Source: Legionella drozanskii LLAP-1
Lineage (GTDB): Bacteria; Pseudomonadota; Gammaproteobacteria; Legionellales; Legionellaceae
DNA: 62,089 nucleotides
Reading direction: 5' to 3'
NCBI RefSeq assembly: GCF_001467585.1
Contig: NZ_LNXY01000028.1
Location: 138,297-200,385, forward strand
Shown here one piece after another: positions 1-9,316 of the stretch. A model generated the notes under the pieces. It worked only from the letters and a program-made list of their open reading frames with translations, was not told where the DNA came from and did no database searches. Numbering within the stretch: position 1 is the stretch's first letter; each line of letters begins with the position of its first letter. Made by a program: the position numbers and the translations under genes.

Positions 1-1
1 G

Positions 2-376
2 ATTTTAAGACCGCCCAGTTATAAACAATTTTTAGGTTTGGCTAAAGACAACATTGGCAATCCCATTTATACACGTAATTTTGACAAAGGGCTTAATGGG
101 CTGCTCTCTGGCTCAGAGTGGATTCATTCCTCTGAGATGTCTAGATTAAATACGCTGATGCAAATCCTTGTCTTTCCCTGCGTAACTTTATTTTATTTTG
201 GTGTTTTTGGGGTTATCTTACTCCTACTGTCCGCATTGGTTCAGCTGTACTCTGATATTTTTTTCAACCTTAAACTCCCCTTTAAAGCCTCATGCCGTCT
301 ATTGGTCGTAGCTGCAACGCCTGCTTTGGTGCTATTCTTTTTTATGCGAGGCGCTAATTTCGCTGGCCTGTCATAA
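2..376 (+). CDS. C-terminal part of a membrane protein (5' end outside window)
   Basis: The reading frame is open from the first bases of the window, so the gene starts upstream and only about 125 residues are visible. Two hydrophobic segments close the protein: one rich in Phe/Val/Leu around the motif FYFGVFGVILLLLSALVQL and a second with LLVVAATPALVLFFFM. This suggests a polytopic inner-membrane protein with a short cytoplasmic or periplasmic end. I do not recognise the family; a YIP1/DUF1189-type protein is possible but not supported by a specific motif. The internal ATG-like start near 38 has no need to be used. The next gene converges from the other strand. Confidence 0.6.
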   Translation: MLRPPSYKQFLGLAKDNIGNPIYTRNFDKGLNGLLSGSEWIHSSEMSRLNTLMQILVFPCVTLFYFGVFGVILLLLSALVQLYSDIFFNLKLPFKASCRLLVVAATPALVLFFFMRGANFAGLS

Positions 377-505
377 TGTTATCCTATAATTTATCTACTA
401 TTTTTCTCACCTCAGCTGGGGCAGAATAATGATTGCCTTTTATAACAAGGCTAGTAGCCTCAAAAAAATGCGATGCTTTACCTTTCGCCATTTTTTTTAG
501 CCATA

Positions 506-736
506 CTAATGACAAGCCGTGACACCAGCCATTTTTTCTTCCGAATCTAATTCACGTATTAATGCGCTTTGAGTGGTAAATTTGGGGGTGACGATGTCTG
601 ACTTCTCTAAAATCTCATCCGCCGGAATGCATGGATACTCCGCTACACTTGCAAAAATAGCTCTGGTTGCGAAAGGATCCGATTGAGAGTTTATTTTGAA
701 GATATCACCATAAGTTTTTTCTTTCTTCTCGTACAT
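506..736 (-). CDS. small hypothetical protein, 76 aa
   Basis: A short soluble, charged protein starting MYEKKEKTYGDIFKI and ending near a Cys-His. No signal peptide, membrane segment or known motif. Support for it being a gene is the purine-rich site AAGG six bases before the ATG and a balanced amino-acid composition. It lies downstream of, and in the same direction as, the large 890-2788 gene, separated by 153 bases, so it could be cotranscribed. Function unknown. It could still be spurious because of its length. Confidence 0.5.
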   Translation of the reverse strand: MYEKKEKTYGDIFKINSQSDPFATRAIFASVAEYPCIPADEILEKSDIVTPKFTTQSALIRELDSEEKMAGVTACH

Positions 737-889
737 TGTTAACCTTAACTGTTATTTTAAGTGAGACATTGTGCATCGTGATCAAAATATTTGCAATTAC
801 AAGTTGAATTATAGCTTTTATTTATTTTGCGTCAGGGCGTGAGTTCCGTAGCCCTAGGCCAATAATGAACAATCAAACCTTGCGATTGG

Positions 890-2788
890 TTATTTGTATT
901 GGGGACGAAAATAAGACCCGAGTCCCGACTCGCCTTTCAAAATTTCTTTTACCTCACTCCAGGTGTTAGGTGCGGTAAATATATTATAAAACTTATTATC
1001 GCGATGATAAGTTAAAAATGGCTTTTGATTTTCCCATTTTCGCATCGAATTAAATAATTCAATTTTATCGTTCTGGTTCCAGTTTTTGGTAAAAAATTTA
1101 ATATAATCTATAAATTCAACCTTTAATTCTCCAATTTCTAAAAATTTTTGTTTTTTATCCATCGTTGATAGCTGAACAGCAGTAAATTTTGATACATACT
1201 CATCATAAATATGCTTAATGCGTTCAACTGCTTCATGATTATCCGCTCCTTTAGACGAATAAAAAGCTTCGTGCGTTTTACTATAGTCAGGTGCGTTTAA
1301 TAAAAGTGGAATTGTCTCAGGAAATTTAGTTTCTCTTTCCGAAGAACCGCGCAAGTCTTCACCTTCTAAATATTTTTCTAATAAAAAAGGAAAAATTTTC
1401 GATGCAGCTTGAGCGGAGATTTTATATTCATTCACCTCATCTTCCAATTTGAGCATAATATCCTCAAATAAATGATAAATGTCATCATTTTTTTTTAGGA
1501 AATCTAACTTGTCTAATTTTTTTTGGTACCAGGCCAGCCTATGTTCAGTCGGGAATTGTTTTATCTCCCGTTTTAGTTCGGTTAAATAGATTAGTTTAAA
1601 ACAATCAAGATAATTTTGTGGTGCCGGTGAGATGAGTTGTAAAGGTTTGATTGGTTTACCCATTAAAACTCGATGAATGTTATAAATTAAACTAGCTCGA
1701 ATAAAGGGATCCTCCTCAATATCCAGCACCGTTATATCCCTTAAATCCAGGTTTGGAATTGAAAGAAGCGCCGAAACGCCAGGAGCTCTCGATTCTTTCA
1801 TACTAATATTATGATTAGCTCCCACAAGTGCGATATATTTTTCGTGGCTTTGCGAAATAATTTCAGCGGCGGTTGGATTCATTGCCAAGGCACGTTTTTT
1901 CGGAAATTTAGTTTCACTTTTTTTGGCATAACCAGTTATGCCATCATAAGCCTCAGTGCTATCGAGAGGGGTAACCTGTATACCAAGCATTTGCGCCATT
2001 ACAACCAAACCTAAATTGGAATAGGGGTTAGTCCTATAGCTATATAAAAAATCATCGGAATTTTTTCCCGCTGTAATACGATTCTGGATATCCTGATCAA
2101 TTAATTCGGCTAATAATGCTCTAGGTAATAAGCCTGTTCGGAAAAATTTTTCGTATAAAACCGTTTGAGTATCATAAAATCCTAACTCAACAAATAACTG
2201 TTTGACTCCAGAGGCTGCAAGACTAGGTAGAGAAGTAACTAAAAATTTTTTATGTAAAACTTCAGAATGAGTCTCGCCAATACAGACACCTTGATGTTCC
2301 GATATTTTTTTTAGTAAATGTTCTTTTGCAGAGGAAGCCGAGTTACCGCTAATTTCAGTAATTTTATTATCAGACAAACTGTCAAAATCCAAATTTTGTA
2401 GGTCATGCTTTGCTTTGCGAATTTTATTTCTTAGCTTCACTGTGACGGGTTCTTCGCATCGCTCAAAAACAATTCCCGCTTTTTCCTGGATAAATTTTTT
2501 TTCAAAAACAGTATCTTCATTTAATGAAATGGGTTCACCTGCTTTTTTAAAATCCAATATCAGCGGTAAAAATTCTGAAATAAAAGCACTAATTTCATTT
2601 AAATTATGTCGAAAATAAATGGCATTGTGTTTGAAAACAATCGATTTTTCAAAATTATTTAAAAATCCAGCTTGTTGTAGATGAATGACTAAGGCGTCAA
2701 AAATGCTCGTAGAAGGTTCAGAACCCGGTTTAATCACATAAAGATACCCTTTATTTTTTTCTTCGCGAGCTTTCAAATTATTACTCAC
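890..2788 (-). CDS. Tiki/ChaN-superfamily predicted hydrolase, candidate effector (632 aa)
   Basis: A large soluble protein with no signal peptide or membrane segment. Residues about 155-340 carry the spaced signature of the Tiki/ChaN/EreA-like superfamily: GETHSE (Glu172, His174), a glutamate at the end of a beta strand in LFVELGFYD (Glu201), and a histidine in ALVGANHNI (His326). The Ras/Rap1-specific endopeptidase domain of MARTX toxins uses an equivalent E-x-H, E (+30) and H (about +130) set; that parallel is from family knowledge. The N-terminal 150 and C-terminal 290 residues are unassigned, helix-rich and charged. The start is a GTG with no clear ribosome site; no ATG lies nearby. Host-directed secretion is inferred from the lack of a Sec signal and the organism. 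Confidence 0.6.
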   Translation of the reverse strand: MSNNLKAREEKNKGYLYVIKPGSEPSTSIFDALVIHLQQAGFLNNFEKSIVFKHNAIYFRHNLNEISAFISEFLPLILDFKKAGEPISLNEDTVFEKKFIQEKAGIVFERCEEPVTVKLRNKIRKAKHDLQNLDFDSLSDNKITEISGNSASSAKEHLLKKISEHQGVCIGETHSEVLHKKFLVTSLPSLAASGVKQLFVELGFYDTQTVLYEKFFRTGLLPRALLAELIDQDIQNRITAGKNSDDFLYSYRTNPYSNLGLVVMAQMLGIQVTPLDSTEAYDGITGYAKKSETKFPKKRALAMNPTAAEIISQSHEKYIALVGANHNISMKESRAPGVSALLSIPNLDLRDITVLDIEEDPFIRASLIYNIHRVLMGKPIKPLQLISPAPQNYLDCFKLIYLTELKREIKQFPTEHRLAWYQKKLDKLDFLKKNDDIYHLFEDIMLKLEDEVNEYKISAQAASKIFPFLLEKYLEGEDLRGSSERETKFPETIPLLLNAPDYSKTHEAFYSSKGADNHEAVERIKHIYDEYVSKFTAVQLSTMDKKQKFLEIGELKVEFIDYIKFFTKNWNQNDKIELFNSMRKWENQKPFLTYHRDNKFYNIFTAPNTWSEVKEILKGESGLGSYFRPQYK

Positions 2789-3114
2789 TTATAATGTCTT
2801 GTATAATTATAATGCATTGCATGAGATTTCGCGCCCTTAAAAACATTCAGTCAAAAAGTAGCTCAACAATAGTATCAAGCAGGTATTGGGGATTTTGCTT
2901 TGGTAACCTCGCTCCAGATATCACTGATAATTTGGAATACCCACAGCTGCAGAATTATTGTGGCGAGCTATGTCTTTTTTGTGCTAAGTTTTGAAAAAGG
3001 AGTTTATTTATCACTACCGTTGGGACAAGAATTGCAACTTCGTCAGCGCTTGAGATTATCATTGAAGTCAGTCTTTAAGTTTGCTGAAACCATACAAAGC
3101 CGGAGGGCGAAACA
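2789..3114. other. 326-base intergenic region, divergent promoters
   Basis: This stretch separates the leftward 632-aa gene from the rightward deaminase gene. The first 40 bases are very AT-rich with several TATAAT-like hexamers on the minus strand close to the GTG start of the leftward gene, so that transcript may have almost no leader. The open frames here have no recognisable motif and overlap each other, so I treat them as non-coding. A strong GGAGGG site ends the region ahead of the deaminase. Confidence 0.4.
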
Positions 3115-3576
3115 ATGGATAAGTACATTCATGATTTTATGGCGACAACTATTGATGTTGCTGCGACCAATCCAATGGCTCCTTATGGTGCGATTATTGT
3201 TTATGATGACAAGGAAATTCTTTTGAAGGCGGTCAATAGTGCGCATATTCATCCCTTGATGCATGGTGAATTATCGGTTATCTATACATTGTATAATAAT
3301 GGATTTAACGGTGATGTGAGTAAATTGAGCCTTTATACTACCGCCGAGCCTTGCCCTATGTGCGCGGCTGCGATTTACTGGGCGATGATTCCTAAGGTGA
3401 TTTACGGATCTTCCATTGCATTTTTACATGGGCTGTTTGGCCGACAAATTCAGGTTGGTGCAGAAGAAATTTTGTCGAAAACACCGAATTTTTATAAATG
3501 TCAATTGATTGGTGGTGTAATGGAAGAACAGTGTAACAATCTATTTATTCAGGCAAAAAAACTCGAAACAATCTAA
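3115..3576 (+). CDS. nucleoside/nucleobase deaminase (CDA superfamily)
   Basis: 153 residues, the usual size for guanine deaminase or TadA-like proteins. Zinc and catalytic motifs are visible: MHGELSVI (His50, Glu52) and AEPCPMCAAAIYWA (Cys80, Cys83). The deaminase hallmark is normally H-A-E or H-V-E; here it is H-G-E, which keeps the ligand and the proton-shuttle glutamate. It probably hydrolytically deaminates a free base or nucleoside in the cytoplasm; which substrate cannot be told from sequence, and tRNA editing (TadA) seems less likely because the basic C-terminus of TadA is missing. The ATG follows a strong GGAGGG site by eight bases. Confidence 0.8.
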   Translation: MDKYIHDFMATTIDVAATNPMAPYGAIIVYDDKEILLKAVNSAHIHPLMHGELSVIYTLYNNGFNGDVSKLSLYTTAEPCPMCAAAIYWAMIPKVIYGSSIAFLHGLFGRQIQVGAEEILSKTPNFYKCQLIGGVMEEQCNNLFIQAKKLETI

Positions 3577-3760
3577 TATTATTTTATTTAATTGGAGTCT
3601 ACACAGCGCGAGAAATTGCACAAAGACTGGAGCGCTTGAAACCGGCAAAATTTTCGAGCTACTATCGCTTACTTATTCTACAAAATAGATTTTTTAAAAA
3701 TCAATGGATTGCTTGGCAAAGAAATAGATCGCTCCCTTTTCTGCACAGAGAGGTGTGTTA

Positions 3761-5624
3761 ATGTATTTGTGTCTTGGCGTCAAATTTCGCTTGGCTCTGA
3801 TGGGTCTTATTACCTTAGGTGCTGTCTCGTACGTGCAAGCGAACTCTGCAAAGGTGCTTCCTAGTTTTAAGGCTGCAGCGGTCGCATACGATCCTGCATG
3901 GGGTGATCTGGATGGTAATATTGAGCGCATGGTGATAGGTGTTGAGAATGTAGCAAAGCAAGACGTGAAGCTTGCGGTGTTGCCCGAGACTGCAAATATG
4001 GGCTACATTTTCGATGATTTTGCGATGGTACGACCTTTCCTCGATACGGTACCTGGTAAAACGACCGATGCGCTTTTGAAAGTAGCGCAAAAATATGTAT
4101 GTGGTAGTGGGACTGGGCGAACTAGATCCAGTGAGCGGTTTGGGTTACAACACTTCAGCACTGATCGGTCCAGAAGGTTATATTGGTAAATATCGTAAGC
4201 ACGGACTAAATTCGCAAGATCAGCGCTGGACATCGGTGGGCAATGTGGGGTTTCCCGTGTTTGACACCGAGCTTGGACGGATCTCATTACTAATTTGCTA
4301 CGATGATACGTATTGGCAATATGCTCGTTTAGCACTCCTACATCAAGTTGATATTATTGCATGGTCAAGTGTTTCCGATAGAGTTATGCCTGGAACACCG
4401 CCTGAGCAGGCTAAGGGAGATCACTCTACAATAGCAAGTGTTCAACATCTTTCTGCTGATACTGGAGCCTGGGTAGTAGCAGCAACGCGTAATGGGATAG
4501 AGACAAACCCAATTACTCAACAGCAGCTATATTATAACGGTGGCTCCAGCATCTGGGATCCCTCAGGCAATAAGGTTGCTCAATTACCGGTGCTAAAACC
4601 AGAAGTACTTGCCTCTGGTGTGCACGGTGTGGCAATTGCGACGATAGAGCCTGGAAAATCCGCACCAGTTCGAGAAGAGCTTCTTAAGCGTCGGCGACCA
4701 GAGATGTATGGTGTACTTGCTCTTCATCGTGCCCCTACAGATCCGACAAATGGAACGGGTCAACCTCAGTCCATAAATCTCACTATTGAAGCTGGGGATT
4801 TAACAAATCCTATTGCTAAAACTCTGTGGTCTGTTCCCAAAAGGAATGGTCTCGCTGTTTTACCAATGCTGTTTCACTATGGACCGAATTTATCTGCTGC
4901 TGAATATAAACTGCTTAGTGAGGCACAGGGTGGGCCATCGGAAAAAACTATTAGTTATCTTGCACAACAAGGAGAAGGGTACGTTGTCGGCAGTTATCCA
5001 GAACGTTCTAATGAGGGCATTTATCACACTGTCGCATTAGCTGATCCATCGGGCAAAATTATCGCTCGTTACCGTGCCACGCATCTTGGCTCAAATTCTT
5101 GGGCTATGGCTGGCGATCACTTTGTTGTAGCTCCTACCCCGATAGGGCGTATTGCTCTTGCACTCGGTGAGGAACTTTCAGTGCCAGAGGTCTATGGTGT
5201 TTATTCTGCGCTGCGCGCTGATGTGCTAGCGGCTCCTTCTGGCAGCTGGGAAAATGAAACTTTATTGCAAATCGACCCGCAGTTGTATAACACAGCTTAC
5301 CCCCCTGAAACTCCTTACGCACCTTATTCTGCTGCTAAGATGGGACAACTTTGGGTGGCCGCAGCGGGATGGGGGCCGAAATCGAAACTATCTGCTTTTT
5401 TGATGGGCCCGGAACCAGTCATTGCCACTCCACCCCGTGCGGTAAACGCAGGTGAAATATTGCATGCTGAAATAACTGCACCTTGGCGCGGCACATGGAT
5501 TAATCAACAACAACTTATTGGTGGTCAGCAACCATGGAATACGATGCCTCTTGTTTTGGGAAAAAACAATCCTTGTCTAACGACATGGAGTCGCGAACCA
5601 GGATGGAGTCAGACTTGTTGGTAA
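3761..5624 (+). pseudogene. double-domain carbon-nitrogen hydrolase (nitrilase family), frameshifted
   Basis: Two overlapping frames make one protein of about 620 residues. The first frame (3761-about 4093) has a signal-like N-terminus and the catalytic glutamate in VLPETANMG; the second (from about 4095) has the catalytic lysine in IGKYRKHG and cysteine in LLICYDDTYW. The switch fits one extra A in the A5 run at 4089-4093: removing one A gives a continuous reading through NMYVVVGLGE. A second nitrilase-like domain follows (from about base 4800), but its Glu, Lys and Cys positions read LPMLFH, ARYRATH and LALGEEL, so it looks catalytically dead. Start chosen at ATG 3761 behind an AGAGAGG site. 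GC content is visibly higher than in neighbours (about 55% in bases 5161-5220), suggesting transfer. It may be a real pseudogene or a sequencing error. Confidence 0.75.
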
Positions 5625-5844
5625 TAGGCTTCAATGAGAGAAATTTAATAGCAGCTTATAATTAAGCTGTTATGAATAATCATTAAAGAGGGGCTTGTGG
5701 AGCAACCCCCACATACTGGGCTTTAGGAAAGCACGGCACATGATTTAAATCCCTTTATCGCAGTTAGCAAATAGATAGAGTTTTACTACTTGAATAATTT
5801 TTCAAAAACAAATTTTATCAGCCCTTTCTTACTGAAAAGTCAAG

Positions 5845-5860
5845 CGCCCTAAATAGGGCG
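5845..5860. terminator. small GC hairpin between converging genes
   Basis: CGCCCT-AAAT-AGGGCG forms a 6-bp stem with a 4-base loop between the end of the nitrilase gene and the end of the leftward protease gene. Only the minus strand has a short T-rich tail after it, so it would best serve the protease transcript. Weak evidence. Confidence 0.35.
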
Positions 5861-5891
5861 GCTGAATTGAAGATTACTACAGGCTGGTTAC

Positions 5892-7685
5892 CTAAGGGAA
5901 GCTGTGAGAATTTTCTTTTTCTTTGCCTTTTTCTCCCTCTTCTAAATCCACCTTAACTTCTTTAAACAGCGTCGGTAGTTTTTTTAGTGTTATTCCGTCT
6001 CTCTTAATCTCTTCAAATAGTGGAGTATGTGCAGATTGATCCATCGGTATAAGGTTGTCTGCAAGCTTTTTACTGGTAAAGAATGCAATTTGATATTTCG
6101 TTTGTACTCTGTTTTTAGTTTCTTGATCCGATACAGGAGCAATACAGAGAATTTTTCCATTATCAAACTCAACCTTCCCAGGCTTTGTGGGGTCCATTTG
6201 TAAGGCTATGACTAAATCTGCTAAAAAACGGATAGGCTGACCATTGACTCGAACCACACGATCACTTACACAACTTGCCCCGCTGGTTAAGGCAAAATTA
6301 TCATAGCCATCGGTTTCTTCTGAGGTTAGGATGGAGTGCAGAACAACTACCTCACCGAGATCCTTACTACGTGCTAGAGTCTCAAAATCATTAAACATTG
6401 GAGGCCTTTTTGAGTTATCTATAATAACAGTGCCTCCTGCATTATAACGCGTTGTGTAGCCCTCTATCATTGCCGTTGTGCACTGAGTAAAAACAAAAGC
6501 GCCATCTTTCCCAGCAGGCTGGATATGGTATTTTATGGGTTTATCTTCTTTGAAACCAAGTAAGCGTTGACGCCCTAATTGTCGATTTAATATAACACTC
6601 AGGGTTAACTCACACAGCTCTGTGTCATCTTCTCCAAAGGTACTAACATTTGAGCACTCCTTTGGGTTTTCTAATTCTTTCTCACCTTCATTCACCGACT
6701 CAATCTTTAATTGTTTTCTTAAGACAACAAGGTTCAATTTACTGCCGTATTCTTTTCGTTGAATAAGATAACGAAAATGTATCGAATTCTCTAACTCGTC
6801 AACTTCTACATTACCGTCAGCCTGAATTAGATGTTCATCCATTCTTAGAATAATATCCCCTTTCTTTAATATATCGTATGCACAGGAGGATCTGGGTACG
6901 CCAGTAACATAGATACCCGTTAATTCTTTGCTGGTATCTTTCAGTCCTAGGGATGCACGTAGAGCAGGATTTTTTAGTGCTTGCCATTTGAATGACAAAT
7001 CTGGCACCGTAACAAAATCAATAAAACCTGCTTCCTTCAATTTACCAAATTTTCTATAGGCATCGATGGTTTTTACTACTGTGATCGCAGGAATAAAATA
7101 ACCCACGCTACTAAGCGAAGCAGTACCTTGAGTGACTATTCCAATACATTTTTCCACCCCAGTTTCGCTGTCTTTTATGGTTATTGGCCCACCACTGTTA
7201 CCGGGATTAATAGGCGCGCTGGTCTGTACTGTTATGCCCGTAAGATCGGATAAAACAATTGTCGACATTTGAGTTCTTGAAATATGTCCCTTCGTGAAGG
7301 ATAAACTCGTTCCTCCTGTAGGATAGCCATAAGCATTAACTTCGGTGCCTTTTGATTGAAAGTCCGTTTCGATTTCTAAGGCTGTAGTTTTACTTTCAAT
7401 ATGAGCTTTGTCTTCCTCATTTGTTGTTTCAAGAATTGCTAGATCCATTACCGGATCAATCCAACAAGCACGAACAGGCACTTGTGCGGAGCTTTTATCA
7501 AATTTAATTTTTAAATAAGTAGCGTTTACAACAGCATGGGCATTAGTAATAAGATAGATTTTATTTTTATGCGAGACTACTGTAACAGTTGCACTGGTCT
7601 GAGTAGTTTGCCCTGTAGACCATACTGCCGCATGATTGATTGTTTGTTTATTTGCTTCAAGTCTTAACGTGGAATTTACTAACAA
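5892..7685 (-). CDS. Deg/HtrA-like trypsin-fold serine protease without signal peptide (597 aa)
   Basis: The chymotrypsin-fold triad is clear: His50 in LITNAHAVV, Asp81 in DPVMDLAILE and Ser164 in INPGNSGGPI. After the protease domain (about 20-220) come regions compatible with two PDZ-like domains (about 225-345 and 420-540). The length and the order protease-PDZ-divergent PDZ recall plant-type Deg9 more than periplasmic DegP/DegQ. There is no Sec signal peptide, which is unusual for a bacterial HtrA protein and suggests cytoplasmic action or export by another system. The start is TTG, supported by AAGGAG six bases upstream. The C-terminus is Glu/Lys rich. Being a Dot/Icm substrate is an inference only. 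Confidence 0.75.
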   Translation of the reverse strand: MLVNSTLRLEANKQTINHAAVWSTGQTTQTSATVTVVSHKNKIYLITNAHAVVNATYLKIKFDKSSAQVPVRACWIDPVMDLAILETTNEEDKAHIESKTTALEIETDFQSKGTEVNAYGYPTGGTSLSFTKGHISRTQMSTIVLSDLTGITVQTSAPINPGNSGGPITIKDSETGVEKCIGIVTQGTASLSSVGYFIPAITVVKTIDAYRKFGKLKEAGFIDFVTVPDLSFKWQALKNPALRASLGLKDTSKELTGIYVTGVPRSSCAYDILKKGDIILRMDEHLIQADGNVEVDELENSIHFRYLIQRKEYGSKLNLVVLRKQLKIESVNEGEKELENPKECSNVSTFGEDDTELCELTLSVILNRQLGRQRLLGFKEDKPIKYHIQPAGKDGAFVFTQCTTAMIEGYTTRYNAGGTVIIDNSKRPPMFNDFETLARSKDLGEVVVLHSILTSEETDGYDNFALTSGASCVSDRVVRVNGQPIRFLADLVIALQMDPTKPGKVEFDNGKILCIAPVSDQETKNRVQTKYQIAFFTSKKLADNLIPMDQSAHTPLFEEIKRDGITLKKLPTLFKEVKVDLEEGEKGKEKENSHSFP

Positions 7686-7995
7686 GGTTATCTCCTTACA
7701 AGATATAATTAATGCGTAACTTAGCGAAGTACGAGGTTTAATAACTAATTTACATATAGTCCAAAAATGGCCATGATATCTTTCAAAAATTCAATTAGCA
7801 AATTATTTGGGCAGTAATTACACTTAGTTTAGATGCAGTTTAGGACTGATTTTAATAAAAATTTTTTTAATTTTGGCAAAATAGTGGTTTTCTAGCATTT
7901 ATCATCAATACAAGAGAATACAAGCAATGAGAAAGTGCGCAGAGCGAATGCCGACAGGAATAAAATACATTTTAATTAAAAAGTATTTTTTGTTG
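7686..7995. other. 310-base AT-rich intergenic region
   Basis: It contains the promoter side of the protease gene and the downstream side of the glycosyltransferase gene, both on the minus strand. Apart from the AAGGAG ribosome site at about 7694-7699 and long A/T runs, I see no gene, repeat or convincing terminator. Confidence 0.4.
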
Positions 7996-9186
7996 TCACT
8001 GGCTTTTAGCGAATGCCCAATCGGAAGAATCATGGTTAAGGTTTACAAATTCTGACAGAAAGTCATCCACATTCTGGAAATGATCATCCCAAGTCGGCTT
8101 TTTAAAATGCTGCAACCGCATCATTTGCGCGGATCTGCAGGAGCTGTTAGGCTGCGCATAATCCATAATGAGCTCTTCCCAGCGTTTTCCATCTAGAGGA
8201 TCAACGTACTCTGGTATATTACCGGCTATTTCTCGATAAACAGGTACATCACTTGCAATAACTGGAACACCTAGCGCAAGCGCTTCAACTAAGGGTAAAC
8301 CATATCCTTCTATAAACGAAGGAGTTAGTAAAGCTTGACTATGATGAATAAAATTTAACAATTCAGAGTCCGCACAGCCCGAAACTTCAGTGACAACCCC
8401 TTTAAGAAAATGACAGCGGTCTAACAGGTCTAATACATTTTCACACTGCCACCCACGATAGCCAATAACGAAGAGATGAGGAGCTTTCTCCCCTAAACGT
8501 TGAGATAACTTACGCCATATTTGCAAAAGCAGTATATGATTTTTACGTGGTTCGATGGTGCTTAAAATAACAAAATACGGTTTATCGATCGGTCGCTTTC
8601 CAGAATGCCCTGAGGGGATCCCTGATGCTAATAAAGCAACTTTAGCGGGGGGCATAATTTGGTTAGTTAATTTTGCATAGCTTTTTAAATCTTGGAGGGT
8701 CGCATCAGAATTAGTAATTACTCCACCTGCAATTTTTAAAATATAATCCATTTTTTGCCGCTGTCTTAGGTCTTCTCCCGGATCACAAAATTCAGGATAG
8801 TCTATAGCAATTAAATCATGTATAAAAAAAATAGGTTTAACGTGTAACTTGCGCTTCATCCGAAAATAATCGGACTGTCCAAGCCCAATATGCCCCGTGT
8901 TGATTAAAACGGTATTTTCTTTATTTTTAAAGTTTGAAAAAGAAAGAATTCCTTGGGCAATGATCCTTGTTAAAGCTGATTTGGAGCTAGGTCCTGCTAG
9001 CCAGGTAAATAATTCTTTGGATTTCTCATGAGATAATATCCAGCTGCGTCCCCACCAACGTACCAGCGCATAAGCGCTAGATTGATAATGTTGTATATAG
9101 GCTATAGCAACGCGATCGATACCCGTCAACATCTTGCTTTTAACGCGACGACGAACTAACCGAGTAACATCAATAATAACATTCAT
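7996..9186 (-). CDS. GT4-family glycosyltransferase (group 1), 396 aa
   Basis: A GT-B fold glycosyltransferase: the C-terminal half has the nucleotide-sugar motif FIEGYGLPLVEALALGVPVI with the E-x7-E spacing typical of GT4, followed by ASDVPVYREIAG. The N-terminal half begins NVIIDVTRLVRR and contains TGIDRVAIAYI. It probably transfers a hexose from an NDP-sugar to a surface glycan on the cytoplasmic side of the membrane; donor and acceptor are unknown. I start it at the ATG at 9186, which has AAAGGGA in front; an upstream ATG at 9213 lacks a ribosome site. It is isolated from other glycan genes, the nearest such cassette being more than 20 kb away. Confidence 0.8.
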   Translation of the reverse strand: MNVIIDVTRLVRRRVKSKMLTGIDRVAIAYIQHYQSSAYALVRWWGRSWILSHEKSKELFTWLAGPSSKSALTRIIAQGILSFSNFKNKENTVLINTGHIGLGQSDYFRMKRKLHVKPIFFIHDLIAIDYPEFCDPGEDLRQRQKMDYILKIAGGVITNSDATLQDLKSYAKLTNQIMPPAKVALLASGIPSGHSGKRPIDKPYFVILSTIEPRKNHILLLQIWRKLSQRLGEKAPHLFVIGYRGWQCENVLDLLDRCHFLKGVVTEVSGCADSELLNFIHHSQALLTPSFIEGYGLPLVEALALGVPVIASDVPVYREIAGNIPEYVDPLDGKRWEELIMDYAQPNSSCRSAQMMRLQHFKKPTWDDHFQNVDDFLSEFVNLNHDSSDWAFAKSQ

Positions 9187-9316
9187 GGAATTCCCTTTAT
9201 TAGGCTCATGCAAACATAATTTGCCAGTGCTGAGCTTTCAGAATTTTAGAATAATATGTTAATTGTTGCATTAACTTAATGTGAAATAACTTTGAATAAG
9301 TAAAGGTTCAAAAAAA

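Noticed and set aside
2794-3226. Rightward frames before the deaminase gene
   Set aside because: They overlap each other and the deaminase in another frame, with no recognisable domain; no remnant of a known gene could be identified.
4089-4102. Programmed ribosomal frameshift in the nitrilase gene
   Set aside because: An A5 run is present but there is no classic slippery heptamer with a downstream structure, and nitrilases are not known to use this; an indel or sequencing error is simpler.
5689-5710. GGGGCTTG...CAACCCCC hairpin after the nitrilase gene
   Set aside because: The stem has mismatches in the middle and no T-run, so it is too weak to call a terminator.
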